Source: Levilactobacillus hammesii DSM 16381
GTDB lineage: Bacteria; Bacillota; Bacilli; Lactobacillales; Lactobacillaceae
Direction: 5' to 3'
Assembly: GCF_001434395.1 (NCBI RefSeq)
Contig: NZ_AZFS01000061.1
Span: 226,769-263,133, forward strand
DNA: 36,365 bases
In this document: positions 24,798-32,201 of the stretch, piece after piece
Layout: each line of letters starts with the position of its first letter
Numbering within the stretch: the first letter of the stretch is position 1
Translations under genes and position numbers: made by a program
The notes under the pieces: model-generated
Told to the model about the DNA's origin: nothing
The model's database searches: none
Seen by the model: only the letters and a program-made list of their open reading frames with translations

Positions 24798-25622
24798 TTA
24801 CTCGGATTTTTTCTGCCGCGCCTGCCAGATGTGCCAGCCGATAATCAGGACGCTGACATCCCCTAACAACGTGCCCAACCCAATCAAGAAGTTGCCGGCC
24901 GATGTCACCATCAGACTGGACGTTAAGGGGAAACGTGCTAGCAGTGCAAGTACCGTGGTGATCCAGAGACTGCCGAGAATTGCGGGCAACCATGAATTCG
25001 GGTGTTGCCGGTTCTGCCACCAGGCCAAGCCAGTAATCACGAGCGCAAACACGATCAGCGTCACGCTGCCCCCTACCCGCGTCAGATAAATCAGACCACG
25101 GGCCGGAACTAGCCGGGCGGCAAGACTCATGGCTGCCAACAATCCCACCACGATCACGAGCCAGCCAATTAGCCGACCGCGAGCCGTAAACCGGTGGGTC
25201 AACCACAGCCCCAGTGCCATGGCCACGATAAACAACCCGTACTGAACGGTCACCAGCAATAACTGTAGGGGAACGGCGGGCAAGATGACACCCGGGAGAA
25301 TCGTACCCAAAGTGAAAAATAACAACGGCACTAAGAGATCCCACGTTTGCCACCAGGGACGCGGCCGTTCCAGCTTACCCAAAGCTATGGCCACGGTCGC
25401 TGGACCCCCACCCAGATAGTCCTCAGCGCTTTGACCCGCCGCCTGGGCAGTCGTCACCTCATCGAGAAGCGCCCGCATTTCTCGTTGTAGGAAATTTTCA
25501 TCCGCATACTTTGGCTGTTCCCGCATGCGTTCAACCAGTTCATCCCAATAGGCTTGGTTCTCTGGATTCAATTGATTACGCATGGCTGCATTCTGTTTAA
25601 TAATCGTTGCAATTCGCGCCAC
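24798..25622 (-). CDS. DUF1129-like membrane protein
   Basis: The protein has about 274 residues. A soluble N-terminal part (about 1-85, NQAYWDELVERMR .. FLQREMRALLDEVTTAQAAGQSAEDYLGG) is followed by six or more membrane helices. The AQAAGQSAEDYLGG stretch and overall layout resemble the DUF1129 family of lactic acid bacteria, whose function is unknown. The frame is open to 25640, but only GTG 25622 has a ribosome site (AAGGGAG, eight bases before). It is convergent with the LCP gene and shares its terminator. Confidence 0.6.
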   Translation of the reverse strand: MARIATIIKQNAAMRNQLNPENQAYWDELVERMREQPKYADENFLQREMRALLDEVTTAQAAGQSAEDYLGGGPATVAIALGKLERPRPWWQTWDLLVPLLFFTLGTILPGVILPAVPLQLLLVTVQYGLFIVAMALGLWLTHRFTARGRLIGWLVIVVGLLAAMSLAARLVPARGLIYLTRVGGSVTLIVFALVITGLAWWQNRQHPNSWLPAILGSLWITTVLALLARFPLTSSLMVTSAGNFLIGLGTLLGDVSVLIIGWHIWQARQKKSE

Positions 25623-25697
25623 GACCGCCACTCCCTTCACTAAAATCGTCTGTTTCCATGATAAAGAACTTCCTCACAAAACACCACTGATTTCTCG

Positions 25698-26057
25698 TTA
25701 GCGAAAATGAAGGCCCCACCAAAGGCCCCCAGCAGCCAGTAGCAGGCCGCCAACAACGCTGAGTAACAAGTACCCGATCACAGCGCCAAACCGCCGCTGA
25801 TCGGCTAACATGACCACCTCGTGGCTAAAGGTCGAGAAGGTGGTGAAGCCGCCTAGAATTCCGGCTCCCAGCAAAACCGTCAGGGGGTGAGCCAATTGCC
25901 ACCCGGTCAAGCCACCCAGCAATCCGCTACCCAGCCAATTAATCAGCAGCGTGGCTAACGGCCAGTGATTCCCGTACACCCGTTGTACCCAACGGGTCGT
26001 CTCATATCGGCCTAGAGCGCCAATCGCTGCGCCTAAGCCCGCAACCGCGGCCATCAT
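25698..26057 (-). CDS. crcB: fluoride channel subunit CrcB/Fluc (second gene)
   Basis: This is a 119-residue four-helix membrane protein of the CrcB/Fluc family, a fluoride-selective channel. The signature GGFTTFSTFS, carrying the fluoride-coordinating Phe and the central helix break, is present near residue 75-85, and GRY near the N-terminus is typical. ATG 26057 overlaps the stop of the upstream crcB by four bases (ATGA). Pairs of adjacent crcB genes in Firmicutes usually encode two halves of an antiparallel heterodimer. Confidence 0.9.
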   Translation of the reverse strand: MMAAVAGLGAAIGALGRYETTRWVQRVYGNHWPLATLLINWLGSGLLGGLTGWQLAHPLTVLLGAGILGGFTTFSTFSHEVVMLADQRRFGAVIGYLLLSVVGGLLLAAGGLWWGLHFR

Positions 26058-26449
26058 GCTTCTTCCACCACGGGGAAGCTGAACCAACGGCGAGCGCTCC
26101 AAAAACCTAGCCAGCTTAAACCCAGACCGCCGATTAAGGTCGTTGCCAGATATGCCCCGGCCAGTAGCCAGTCTTGCTGCGTCAATAGCCGCACGGTATC
26201 CAAACTAAACGTTGAAAACGTCGTGAACGCTCCCAAACCGCCGACACCCAGGCCCACCGTTAACGCGTTAGGCCACTTATCCGTCACCGTCTCGGCGTGG
26301 GATAACCAGGCCAGCAAGCCACTGCCCAGTAAGTTGACCACGATGGTCGCCCAGGGAAAGCCTGCGGTAACGGGCAGGACGGCCCCAATTAGGTACCGAC
26401 TGCCACCCCCGATAAATGCGCACACGACAATTGCCACAATCTTCGCCAC
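26054..26449 (-). CDS. crcB: fluoride channel subunit CrcB/Fluc (first gene)
   Basis: This subunit has 131 residues and four helices, with the GGLGAFTTFSTFS signature and GGGSRY near the N-terminus. It forms the presumed heterodimeric fluoride exporter with the overlapping downstream gene. GTG 26449 is preferred because GAGAGGTGG lies upstream at good spacing; the frame is open to 26461. An extended -10 promoter (TGG-TATAAT) is at 26487-26482, giving a leader of only about 25 bases, too short for a fluoride riboswitch. Confidence 0.9.
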   Translation of the reverse strand: MAKIVAIVVCAFIGGGSRYLIGAVLPVTAGFPWATIVVNLLGSGLLAWLSHAETVTDKWPNALTVGLGVGGLGAFTTFSTFSLDTVRLLTQQDWLLAGAYLATTLIGGLGLSWLGFWSARRWFSFPVVEEA

Positions 26450-26481
26450 GACTGAACCCACCTCTCACAAAATATTCTCCA

Positions 26482-26490
26482 ATTATACCA
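26482..26490 (-). promoter_or_regulatory. extended -10 promoter of the crcB pair
   Basis: On the minus strand TGG precedes TATAAT directly after the terminator of the csoR-type gene. The -35 region is poor. Confidence 0.5.
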
Positions 26491-26517
26491 AAAAAAGCCG
26501 CCAACTTTGGCGACTTT
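26488..26517 (-). terminator. terminator of the trxA-csoR type unit
   Basis: On the minus strand AAGTCGCCAA pairs with TTGGCGGCTT (one wobble pair) and seven Us follow, six bases after the stop codon. Confidence 0.85.
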
Positions 26518-26523
26518 CAGAGA

Positions 26524-26787
26524 CTAATGCGTCTTCACGACCAAATCCAAAGCATCTTGGAGTTCAACCTGCTGGGTTTCGGTCAACTGGTCTTCGGCGA
26601 CACACTGCTTCACGTTCTCAGCGACGACGACCCCCATCATCCGTTCAACACCGGATCGGACGGCCGCCAATTGTGTCAGGATATCCTTGCATTCTCGGCC
26701 CTCATCAACCATCTTGAGGATCCCCTGAAGTTGCCCGTCCGCGCGTCGTAACCGATTTTTTAATTGATTCGACGTTGTTTGGACCAT
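26524..26787 (-). CDS. CsoR/CstR family (DUF156) repressor, persulfide-sensor-like
   Basis: This 87-residue all-helical DNA-binding repressor belongs to the CsoR/RcnR/CstR family. The two sensing cysteines are C33 (RECKDIL) and C62 (NVKQC), at the same spacing as copper CsoR. The copper-ligand histidine between them is Asn58 here. Loss of that His with both Cys kept is the pattern of CstR, which senses sulfane sulfur rather than Cu(I). Its ATG overlaps the TAA of the thioredoxin gene by one base. A CsoR-type operator lies in the promoter of the pair (27152-27169), so it is probably autoregulated and controls trxA. Confidence 0.85.
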   Translation of the reverse strand: MVQTTSNQLKNRLRRADGQLQGILKMVDEGRECKDILTQLAAVRSGVERMMGVVVAENVKQCVAEDQLTETQQVELQDALDLVVKTH

Positions 26788-27113
26788 TAGGCGGTCACCT
26801 CAGTTAGCTTCTCGTCAATGTACTTTTTCAAAGCAGACTTCGGATGGAAACCGACTACTTTTTCCGTTGGCATCCCGTTCTTAAAGATCACCAGTGAGGG
26901 AATACTCATGATGCCTAATGACTGGGCCAGATCCTGGTTCTGATCAACATCCAATGACGCGAACTTAACCTGATCGCCGTAGTCCTTATCAAGCTCCTCT
27001 AAGACCGGTGTCTGCATCTTACATGGCCCACACCAATCGGCCCAAAAATCAACCACCGTAACGGCTGTGTCGTCACCAATATGTTCAAAATCCTTACTCG
27101 TAATTGCTTGCAT
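26787..27113 (-). CDS. trxA: thioredoxin
   Basis: This 108-residue thioredoxin has the active site WCGPCK (C28, C31), the DFWADWCGPC approach and the cis-proline loop MSIPSLVIF. It reduces disulfides, and in this setting perhaps persulfides, in the cytoplasm. ATG 27113 has AAGGGG nine bases upstream. It is first in a two-gene unit with the CstR-like repressor, and the coupling suggests a dedicated stress thioredoxin rather than the housekeeping one. Confidence 0.93.
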   Translation of the reverse strand: MQAITSKDFEHIGDDTAVTVVDFWADWCGPCKMQTPVLEELDKDYGDQVKFASLDVDQNQDLAQSLGIMSIPSLVIFKNGMPTEKVVGFHPKSALKKYIDEKLTEVTA

Positions 27114-27145
27114 GCGTCAAATCCCCTTTTCGTTTTTAATCAGTA

Positions 27146-27175
27146 GCACCAGTATACCCCCATAGGTATTTTTTG
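27146..27175 (-). promoter_or_regulatory. promoter and CsoR-type operator of trxA-csoR
   Basis: Read on the minus strand, ATACCTATGGGGGTATAC (27169-27152) is a pseudo-palindrome with a G tract flanked by AT-rich TATAC ends, very like the B. subtilis CsoR operator form TACCCTACGGGGGTAT. The -10 TATACT overlaps its downstream end, with a weak -35 TAGCCA 17 bases further up. Confidence 0.65.
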
Positions 27176-27214
27176 GCTAGTTTTTTGCCTTTACACACGC
27201 TTATGAGACACAAA

Positions 27215-27241
27215 GGGCTCGAGACCTTCGTCCCGAGCCAC
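27215..27241 (-). terminator. probable terminator of the NADH oxidase gene
   Basis: GGCTCG and CGAGCC arms close an imperfect inner helix; the U stretch on the minus strand is short (CTTTG). Confidence 0.45.
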
Positions 27242-27261
27242 ATGCTAGACACATTCTAAAC

Positions 27262-28662
27262 TTAAACGTTTTCTGGATCGGCATCCATGCCAGCCGTCAA
27301 CCGTGGATGATTGTTACCACGCTTGGTTTCCTTCTCAACAGCCATCTGGGCAACCAGATTCAAGTAGTTGAAAGGCGCATCAAAGTTAGGATTAAACAGC
27401 ATATCCACGAAGGCTAAGTCATCAATCGTGTTGCGGTTTTGAATCGCAATTGAGATGGCATTAGCCGACTGGGCAACTTCGTGTTGACTCAGCAACTGAG
27501 CCCCCAGAATCCGCCGATTTTGCCGGTTGTAAACCAGGTTGATGGTCAAATCATCCGTCGATGGCATATAATCTGGCCGCCAAGTCCCTTGGTAAGTAAC
27601 TTGATCCGCATCAAGACCGGACTTCAGCGCATGATCAATGGTTAATCCCGTTGAAGCCAATGTCCGACCAAAGATTTGCATCGCTGAAGTGGCTTGTGTT
27701 CCCATGTATTTCTGGATGTTCCCAAAAATGTTAATTCCGGCAAGCATCCCTTGACGAACGGCATTGGTTGCCAGTGGCGTATAAGCTGGCTTACCGGTTG
27801 GGTTAAAGTTAACGACACTCGCATCCCCACAGGCAAAGATGTCTGGGTTAGAGGATTGCACGTAATCATTAATGATGATGGCGCCGTGCCGATCCATTTC
27901 AACCTGACCCCGTAATAATTCCGTGTTGGGAACAAAACCGGTACATACAACGGCCAAGTCAGCGGTAAAGTTGCCGTTCGTGGTTTCAATGACTAATTGG
28001 CCATCTTCATCCCCCGTAAAGGAGGTCACCCGCCGATTCAACATGACCTTAACCCCGTTATCTTCCAATAAGCTAACGATGTGGTCAGAAAGTTCCTTGT
28101 CAACGTAATGGTTTAAAATAATATCCCGTGACTGCAGTAACTGTACATCGTGACCCGTCCGCGCATAACTTTCAGCAAGTTCCGTGCCGATATAACCAGC
28201 ACCTACAATGGCAATTCGTTTGTTGCCCTTGGCAGCCTTATCGATGGCGACCGCTTGCTCGTAGTTCTTGCACATCATAACTTTTTCTTCATCAATACCA
28301 AATATTGGTGGCACGGTCACAGTGGACCCGGTTGCCATAATCAATTTGTCATAGGTGTCCGTAGACAGATCCCCAGTATCCATGTCTATAACTTCCAATG
28401 ACTTATTTTCTGAATCAATTTTAATCACATTGTGTCGCGTCAAAACTTTTGCACCAGCTTCAGCCAATGCTTCAGGTGAAGAATAGAACATATCCTCTAG
28501 ATGCTTCACTTGACCATCCAAGAACAACGAAATTCCGCAAGAAAGAAACGAAACATTCGTGTGCCGTTCGTAAATGGTTACGTCCGTATCGGGATGATCC
28601 CGTAAAATTTGGAGCGCTGCATTTGTGCCAGCGTGTGTACTACCAACAATGATGACTTTCAT
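27262..28662 (-). CDS. nox: NADH oxidase, water-forming type (CoADR/Nox family)
   Basis: The product is a 466-residue FAD- and NADH-binding oxidoreductase of the group containing water-forming NADH oxidase and CoA-disulfide reductase. The FAD motif VIIVGSTHAGTNAA starts at residue 3, the single redox Cys is C42 in SFLSCGISL, the NADH motif is IVGAGYIGTELAE (about 151-163), and FACGDASVV binds FAD. It reduces O2 to water and regenerates NAD+ for heterolactic metabolism, though CoA-disulfide or persulfide reduction cannot be excluded beside the CstR-like gene. ATG 28662 has AGGAGGG six bases upstream. Confidence 0.88.
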   Translation of the reverse strand: MKVIIVGSTHAGTNAALQILRDHPDTDVTIYERHTNVSFLSCGISLFLDGQVKHLEDMFYSSPEALAEAGAKVLTRHNVIKIDSENKSLEVIDMDTGDLSTDTYDKLIMATGSTVTVPPIFGIDEEKVMMCKNYEQAVAIDKAAKGNKRIAIVGAGYIGTELAESYARTGHDVQLLQSRDIILNHYVDKELSDHIVSLLEDNGVKVMLNRRVTSFTGDEDGQLVIETTNGNFTADLAVVCTGFVPNTELLRGQVEMDRHGAIIINDYVQSSNPDIFACGDASVVNFNPTGKPAYTPLATNAVRQGMLAGINIFGNIQKYMGTQATSAMQIFGRTLASTGLTIDHALKSGLDADQVTYQGTWRPDYMPSTDDLTINLVYNRQNRRILGAQLLSQHEVAQSANAISIAIQNRNTIDDLAFVDMLFNPNFDAPFNYLNLVAQMAVEKETKRGNNHPRLTAGMDADPENV

Positions 28663-29146
28663 GTTTACCCTCCTACATGAAAAACGATTCTACCGGTAGT
28701 CTACTAGAAAGTTAGCGAAAGATAAACGACTTCGCCTCGAAAAATATTAAAATACTAGTAAAACTCTCACACTTTGTAGACAATGACGGGAGAATGTGCG
28801 TTATGCACTAAGTATAGTCCATAATTATATCTGATTTAACCATAAGTTATACGAATCGTAAGCGCTGCCTTTCAAAGTTCTGTAAGGTTAATCCCTATAC
28901 CCTCTATTTTAACAGCTTGTTCGGCTTTTAGTTACCGTCGATACCGTAATTTATCTTCTCCCTTTTTAAATTGGGCGATTTAAATCGTTTACACGCCATT
29001 TTTCGACCCGTGTTGCAGGCCTGATCACGCTATAAGTGGTGCTTTCTCTCGCCTGCCATCCTGTCCTCACTTTTTGCCAAATCCTCGTCCCTATACGCTC
29101 AAATTTAGTCATTTATGACCACTTAACTGGAACAGTCACATTTCGC
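28663..29146. other. AT-rich intergenic region upstream of nox
   Basis: It holds the nox control region, with possible -10 boxes TATAAT and TATACT on the minus strand near 28815-28835, but no pair I can fix with confidence. Exact palindromes CTACCGGTAG near 28691 and CGATTTAAATCG at 28976-28987 are present. No gene is seen. Confidence 0.4.
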
Positions 29147-29175
29147 TTGCGAAGTGGCAGGGAGGCGATTATGAT
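29147..29175 (+). promoter_or_regulatory. promoter of candidate sRNA 1
   Basis: TTGCGA (29147-29152) and TATGAT (29170-29175) are spaced by exactly 17 bases, with no coding region downstream before a terminator. Confidence 0.6.
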
Positions 29176-29181
29176 ACTTAT

Positions 29182-29327
29182 AGTTAGTTCGTGATACGTT
29201 CTGACCTTAAGCACTGTGATAGATGATAGGAATCACTGTCTATAGATGCACTCCCCCCAAAACAAGTGATTTATTAACAGATTCCTAATAAGGTCCCGAG
29301 TAATCCGCATGTTACTCGGGGCTTTTT
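29182..29327 (+). ncRNA. candidate small RNA 1 with C-rich loop
   Basis: This unit of about 145 bases runs from a good promoter to an intrinsic terminator and encodes no protein. AATCACT (29231-29237) pairs with AGTGATT (29265-29271) and presents a loop containing GCACTCCCCCCAAAA. AGGAATC can also pair with GATTCCT further out. A C-rich loop like this can pair with the GGAGG of ribosome binding sites, as in streptococcal csRNAs and staphylococcal UCCC-motif RNAs. The same motif recurs in the candidate at 30726-30872. Expression is inferred. Confidence 0.55.
29295..29327 (+). terminator. intrinsic terminator of candidate sRNA 1
   Basis: CCCGAGTAA and TTACTCGGG form a perfect nine-pair stem followed by GCTTTTT. 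Confidence 0.8.
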
Positions 29328-29354
29328 CTATACACTCAAAAAGCGCGCCGGCCC

Positions 29355-29996
29355 CTAGCCAACGCGCTTTTCCTTGATGTATTGAATGGCGCGTTGCCCC
29401 AAAAACGGTACCGCCAACAGGGCAATAAACAGCCACGTAAAATTATTTCTAATAAAGGGCGTATTCCCAAAGAAATAGCCCACGGCGCAGCAACTCCCCA
29501 CCCATAACAAGCTCCCTAACAGGTTGTAGAGGCGAAATTGCCGCCAGGTCATATCAACCGTACCGGCCATGATGGGGACGAACAACCCCACGAAGGGGAT
29601 AAAACGGCCAACTAACATGGTTTGATCCTGATTGCGATTGAAGGCAGCCGTTGCCTCAGCCACCTTCTGTCCCGGCAATCGCTTGATCAGCTTGTCCTGA
29701 TAGTTGTGCCACCGTAGCGTCGTAAAGTACTTGATCGCCGAGCCTAGTGTCGCGGCCATGGTAAACATCAGGACCAACAACCAGATGTTGAGCTGCGAAC
29801 GGGGATTAGCTGAGATTGAACCCACCATAAACAGCAGGGATTGCCCCGGAATAAAGGAAAAGATCAACATTCCAGACTCTAAGAATATGAGGAAGAAAAG
29901 TACCGGGTAGATGCCGGTTCCCAGTTGATTAGTCAGTGGTACCAAGACATTAAGCGGATGCCAAATCATGTCCCAAATCTCGAGTAAAAACGTCAT
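29355..29996 (-). CDS. DedA family membrane protein
   Basis: This is a 213-residue membrane protein of the DedA/VTT family, which includes undecaprenyl-phosphate and phospholipid flippases and proton-dependent transporters. The acidic residue of the first re-entrant loop is kept (FLESG, E40) but the usual PGD/PGE is PGQ (residues 50-52). The signature GRFIPFVGLFVPIMAG has the first Arg (R131) but Gly137 where the second conserved Arg is expected. Length is normal. ATG has AGGGAG seven bases upstream. A small inverted repeat lies in the promoter region (30021-30038). It is monocistronic. Confidence 0.83.
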   Translation of the reverse strand: MTFLLEIWDMIWHPLNVLVPLTNQLGTGIYPVLFFLIFLESGMLIFSFIPGQSLLFMVGSISANPRSQLNIWLLVLMFTMAATLGSAIKYFTTLRWHNYQDKLIKRLPGQKVAEATAAFNRNQDQTMLVGRFIPFVGLFVPIMAGTVDMTWRQFRLYNLLGSLLWVGSCCAVGYFFGNTPFIRNNFTWLFIALLAVPFLGQRAIQYIKEKRVG

Positions 29997-30690
29997 ACGG
30001 AAGCTCCCTTTTTCAGTTAGATTCAGTGCGAACTGAATTCTCTTATTGGTTTTATTCTACCAGTCCTTCACGCACCGAACCATGAAATTCTAGCACGTGG
30101 GACCAAATTACCGGTAAATTAGCATCCCCTAACTGGGGCAACCGCGACCACAAATCAAGGTAGCGACGTCGCTTTCAAGTCCCAAATAAACTTGTTTTTG
30201 GCAATTAGCTAGCGCGGCAATTAAAGTCTACCCTATCTGCAAGCCTTGCTACCGCTGGATTTAATGAGCTGAGCATTGTGAACGGTTAACGGGTGATAAG
30301 TCAGTTTCCTAGGCGAAAATGCCACCCGATAGGCCACGGTTTTAGTCATTTTGCGAAACTGGTGCCGGTCACCCCGCTTGCCATTTCCACCAAGAACCAA
30401 ACCTGCTCAACTTGCCTGAAGTGTCGCTACCAACTGTCGTTACCGGATCATCCCCTCATTATACGGGGGCCGGCAGAAAACCAGGCTATTTTCACCGGCA
30501 GAAAAGCGACCACCTGCAGAAAATAGGGGCCGCCAAACGTTGCCGTTATCACCTTTTCGTTAGAGAAATGGTCATCTGCTTTAATAACTATTTCACTTAT
30601 ACGATTTTTCAGTTGCTGATCAGTAAGCCCCAAAAAGTGTTGCCGCGCAAGGGATAACCCTGTTATTAGTAAATTTGTGGAACCAATCAA
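29997..30690. other. intergenic region without recognised genes
   Basis: ATTCAGT-GCGA-ACTGAAT (30021-30038) is an exact short inverted repeat upstream of the DedA gene and may be an operator. CACGTGGGACC near 30095 recalls the start of the hairpin repeats at 3384-3729. Around 30470-30530 the short string CCGGCAGAAAA occurs twice and CTGCAGAAAA once, and CTATTTTC pairs with GAAAATAG across them. Short open frames here have no ribosome site and no family resemblance. Confidence 0.35.
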
Positions 30691-30719
30691 TTGCACCCAG
30701 CGAGCCAAGGCGTTACACT
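30691..30719 (+). promoter_or_regulatory. promoter of candidate sRNA 2
   Basis: TTGCAC (30691-30696) and TACACT (30714-30719) are spaced by exactly 17 bases; no coding region follows before a terminator. Confidence 0.6.
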
Positions 30720-30725
30720 ACAAGC

Positions 30726-30872
30726 AAGTTAGTAACCACGGATGTTACTAGCTGGGTTGTATCAAATTCTTATTACTCTTTTTACGGGCAGCAAGTAGCA
30801 CTCCCCCAAAGTATCTATATCCTGCTCGTATCCCCCCTCAAGCCGCGATAGCCTTGTTATCGTGGCTTTTTT
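30726..30872 (+). ncRNA. candidate small RNA 2 with two C-rich motifs
   Basis: This non-coding unit of about 147 bases lies between a promoter and an intrinsic terminator. TAGTAAC pairs with GTTACTA at the 5' end. CGGGCAG (30785-30791) pairs with CTGCTCG (30822-30828, one wobble) and exposes GCACTCCCCCAAA. A second C run, TATCCCCCCTCA (30829-30840), is unpaired just before the terminator. Size, order of parts and the GCACTCCCCC motif match candidate 1, 1.5 kb away, so the two look like a family acting on ribosome sites. Expression is inferred. Confidence 0.55.
30840..30872 (+). terminator. intrinsic terminator of candidate sRNA 2
   Basis: AAGCCGCGATA pairs with TATCGTGGCTT (one wobble) and six Ts follow. 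Confidence 0.85.
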
Positions 30873-30907
30873 GTGTCGCAAGCTACCGCATTACTGGTCA
30901 TACAGTG

Positions 30908-31762
30908 TTAGTCCAACACCTGAACCCCGACACCAATCAACCCGGGCCCCGTGTGAACGCCCAGTGCGGGGGAGACGTCACCCGCATACCAGTGTAAAAC
31001 GTTAGGATGGGCTGCCTTTAGCTTCGCCAGTACCGTCGCCCGCAGTTCGGGGTTAACGCCATCACACACCGCCACATTGACGCGTTGCGCATCGCCAATG
31101 GCCGCATCGACCAACGCCAACAACTTCGTAATCGTCCGCTTCTCCCCACGCACTTTAGCGATGGGGTAGTAAATGCCTTCCTCGTCACAGGAGATAATTG
31201 GTTTGACGTTCAGCAACGTCCCGGCCATGCCAGCAACCTTGCCAATCCGTCCTCCCGCTTGCAGGTATTTTAGGGATGGCACGTAGAAGAAGACCTTCGT
31301 CTGGGCCGTAACCCGTTCAACTTCGTCAACAATCTCTTGAAAAGAGTGCCCCGCCGAACGCAGGGAAGCCGCATAAATGGCCGCAAAGCCACTGCCAATC
31401 CCGACACTCCTGGTGTTGACCACGTGAACCGTCAAATCCGTGTCAGCGGCCAGCAGTTGGGTCTCCTGATAGGTTCCGGATAGGCCTGCCGAAATGCAAA
31501 CGGCAATGACGTGAGTATAACCCGACGCTTGAATCCGCTCCAACGCTTCCATAATGTGTTTTCCCGTTGGACTGGCCGTGGTTGCCTTCTCCGTGGCTTG
31601 ACGCCGATAAAACTCAGTTGGGGTAATCGTGACCCGATCCTCGTAAGCCCGATCCCGAAAAATGACGTTCATGGGCATCAGTGCCATGTCAGCGGCCTGC
31701 AGAACATCCGCTGGAACGTCAGAACATGAGTCCACTAAAATTGCAATCTTTTCTTGTGGCAT
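30908..31762 (-). CDS. DegV family fatty-acid-binding protein (FakB-like)
   Basis: This 284-residue protein of the DegV/FakB family holds a fatty acid for phosphorylation by FakA, feeding exogenous fatty acids into phospholipid synthesis. Typical features are ILVDSCSDVP at the N-terminus, TASPTG (about 62-67), ISAGLSGTYQ, SLKYLQAGGRIGK, and HTGPGLIGVG at the C-terminus. ATG 31762 has GAGGTAA seven bases upstream. Its promoter carries a 21-base palindrome over the -35 box. It is monocistronic; fakA is not in the window. Confidence 0.9.
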   Translation of the reverse strand: MPQEKIAILVDSCSDVPADVLQAADMALMPMNVIFRDRAYEDRVTITPTEFYRRQATEKATTASPTGKHIMEALERIQASGYTHVIAVCISAGLSGTYQETQLLAADTDLTVHVVNTRSVGIGSGFAAIYAASLRSAGHSFQEIVDEVERVTAQTKVFFYVPSLKYLQAGGRIGKVAGMAGTLLNVKPIISCDEEGIYYPIAKVRGEKRTITKLLALVDAAIGDAQRVNVAVCDGVNPELRATVLAKLKAAHPNVLHWYAGDVSPALGVHTGPGLIGVGVQVLD

Positions 31763-31802
31763 AGGTGTTACCTCGTTTCTCCTAGTATCGTTCTGGGATA
31801 AT

Positions 31803-31844
31803 AGTCGTTATTATAACGCAACTATCTAGTTTTGAAAACTAGAT
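31803..31844 (-). promoter_or_regulatory. degV promoter with a 21-base palindrome
   Basis: ATCTAGTTTT-G-AAAACTAGAT (31824-31844) is perfectly symmetrical around base 31834. On the minus strand its TTTTCA can serve as a -35, 17 bases before TATAAT, so a protein bound here would block polymerase. The regulator is unknown; FabT-type MarR sites of lipid genes are a thought only. Confidence 0.5.
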
Positions 31845-32201
31845 CATCTGCTGTTAGTTCCATATGTACCCTTACTAAGCGGAAAAATTTGCCGTTCATG
31901 ATCTCGCGTGGCGTGGCTTTCACCACACCTGCCACTTTAGCAAAAAAAAATTTACGACGCGCCAAATTAAGTTTTATCTAATTTCGACATTAGTTCCTAA
32001 CGCCTACGCTAAGTTTCCCCCGCGTATCATCTTTTGTTGTACATTATTGCACACAGTCAATCACCGCAACCATGAAACCGGCACCACACATTTCGCGGAC
32101 TTCATTACACCCGCCAAATCATCGAATTGACAACCCACAAGAAAAAGCCGCTTCCTTATATAAATATTTTTTTGGAGACCCAAAACTTCACCCCAACAAG
32201 G
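31845..32201. other. AT-rich intergenic region between degV and mntH
   Basis: I see no gene, no repeat shared with the rest of the window and no strong terminator. A weak GTGG/CCAC hairpin is near 31908-31940. Confidence 0.35.

Noticed and set aside
24697-25353. 218-codon open frame on the minus strand
   Set aside because: It overlaps the DUF1129-like gene on the same strand in another frame, has no ribosome site, and its residues do not look like a membrane or soluble domain.
26450-26490. Fluoride riboswitch ahead of the crcB pair
   Set aside because: The leader predicted from the extended -10 promoter is only about 25 bases, too short.
29147-30872. tRNA genes in the two intergenic units
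   Set aside because: No GGTTCRANNC T-loop, acceptor stem or anticodon arm pattern is present.
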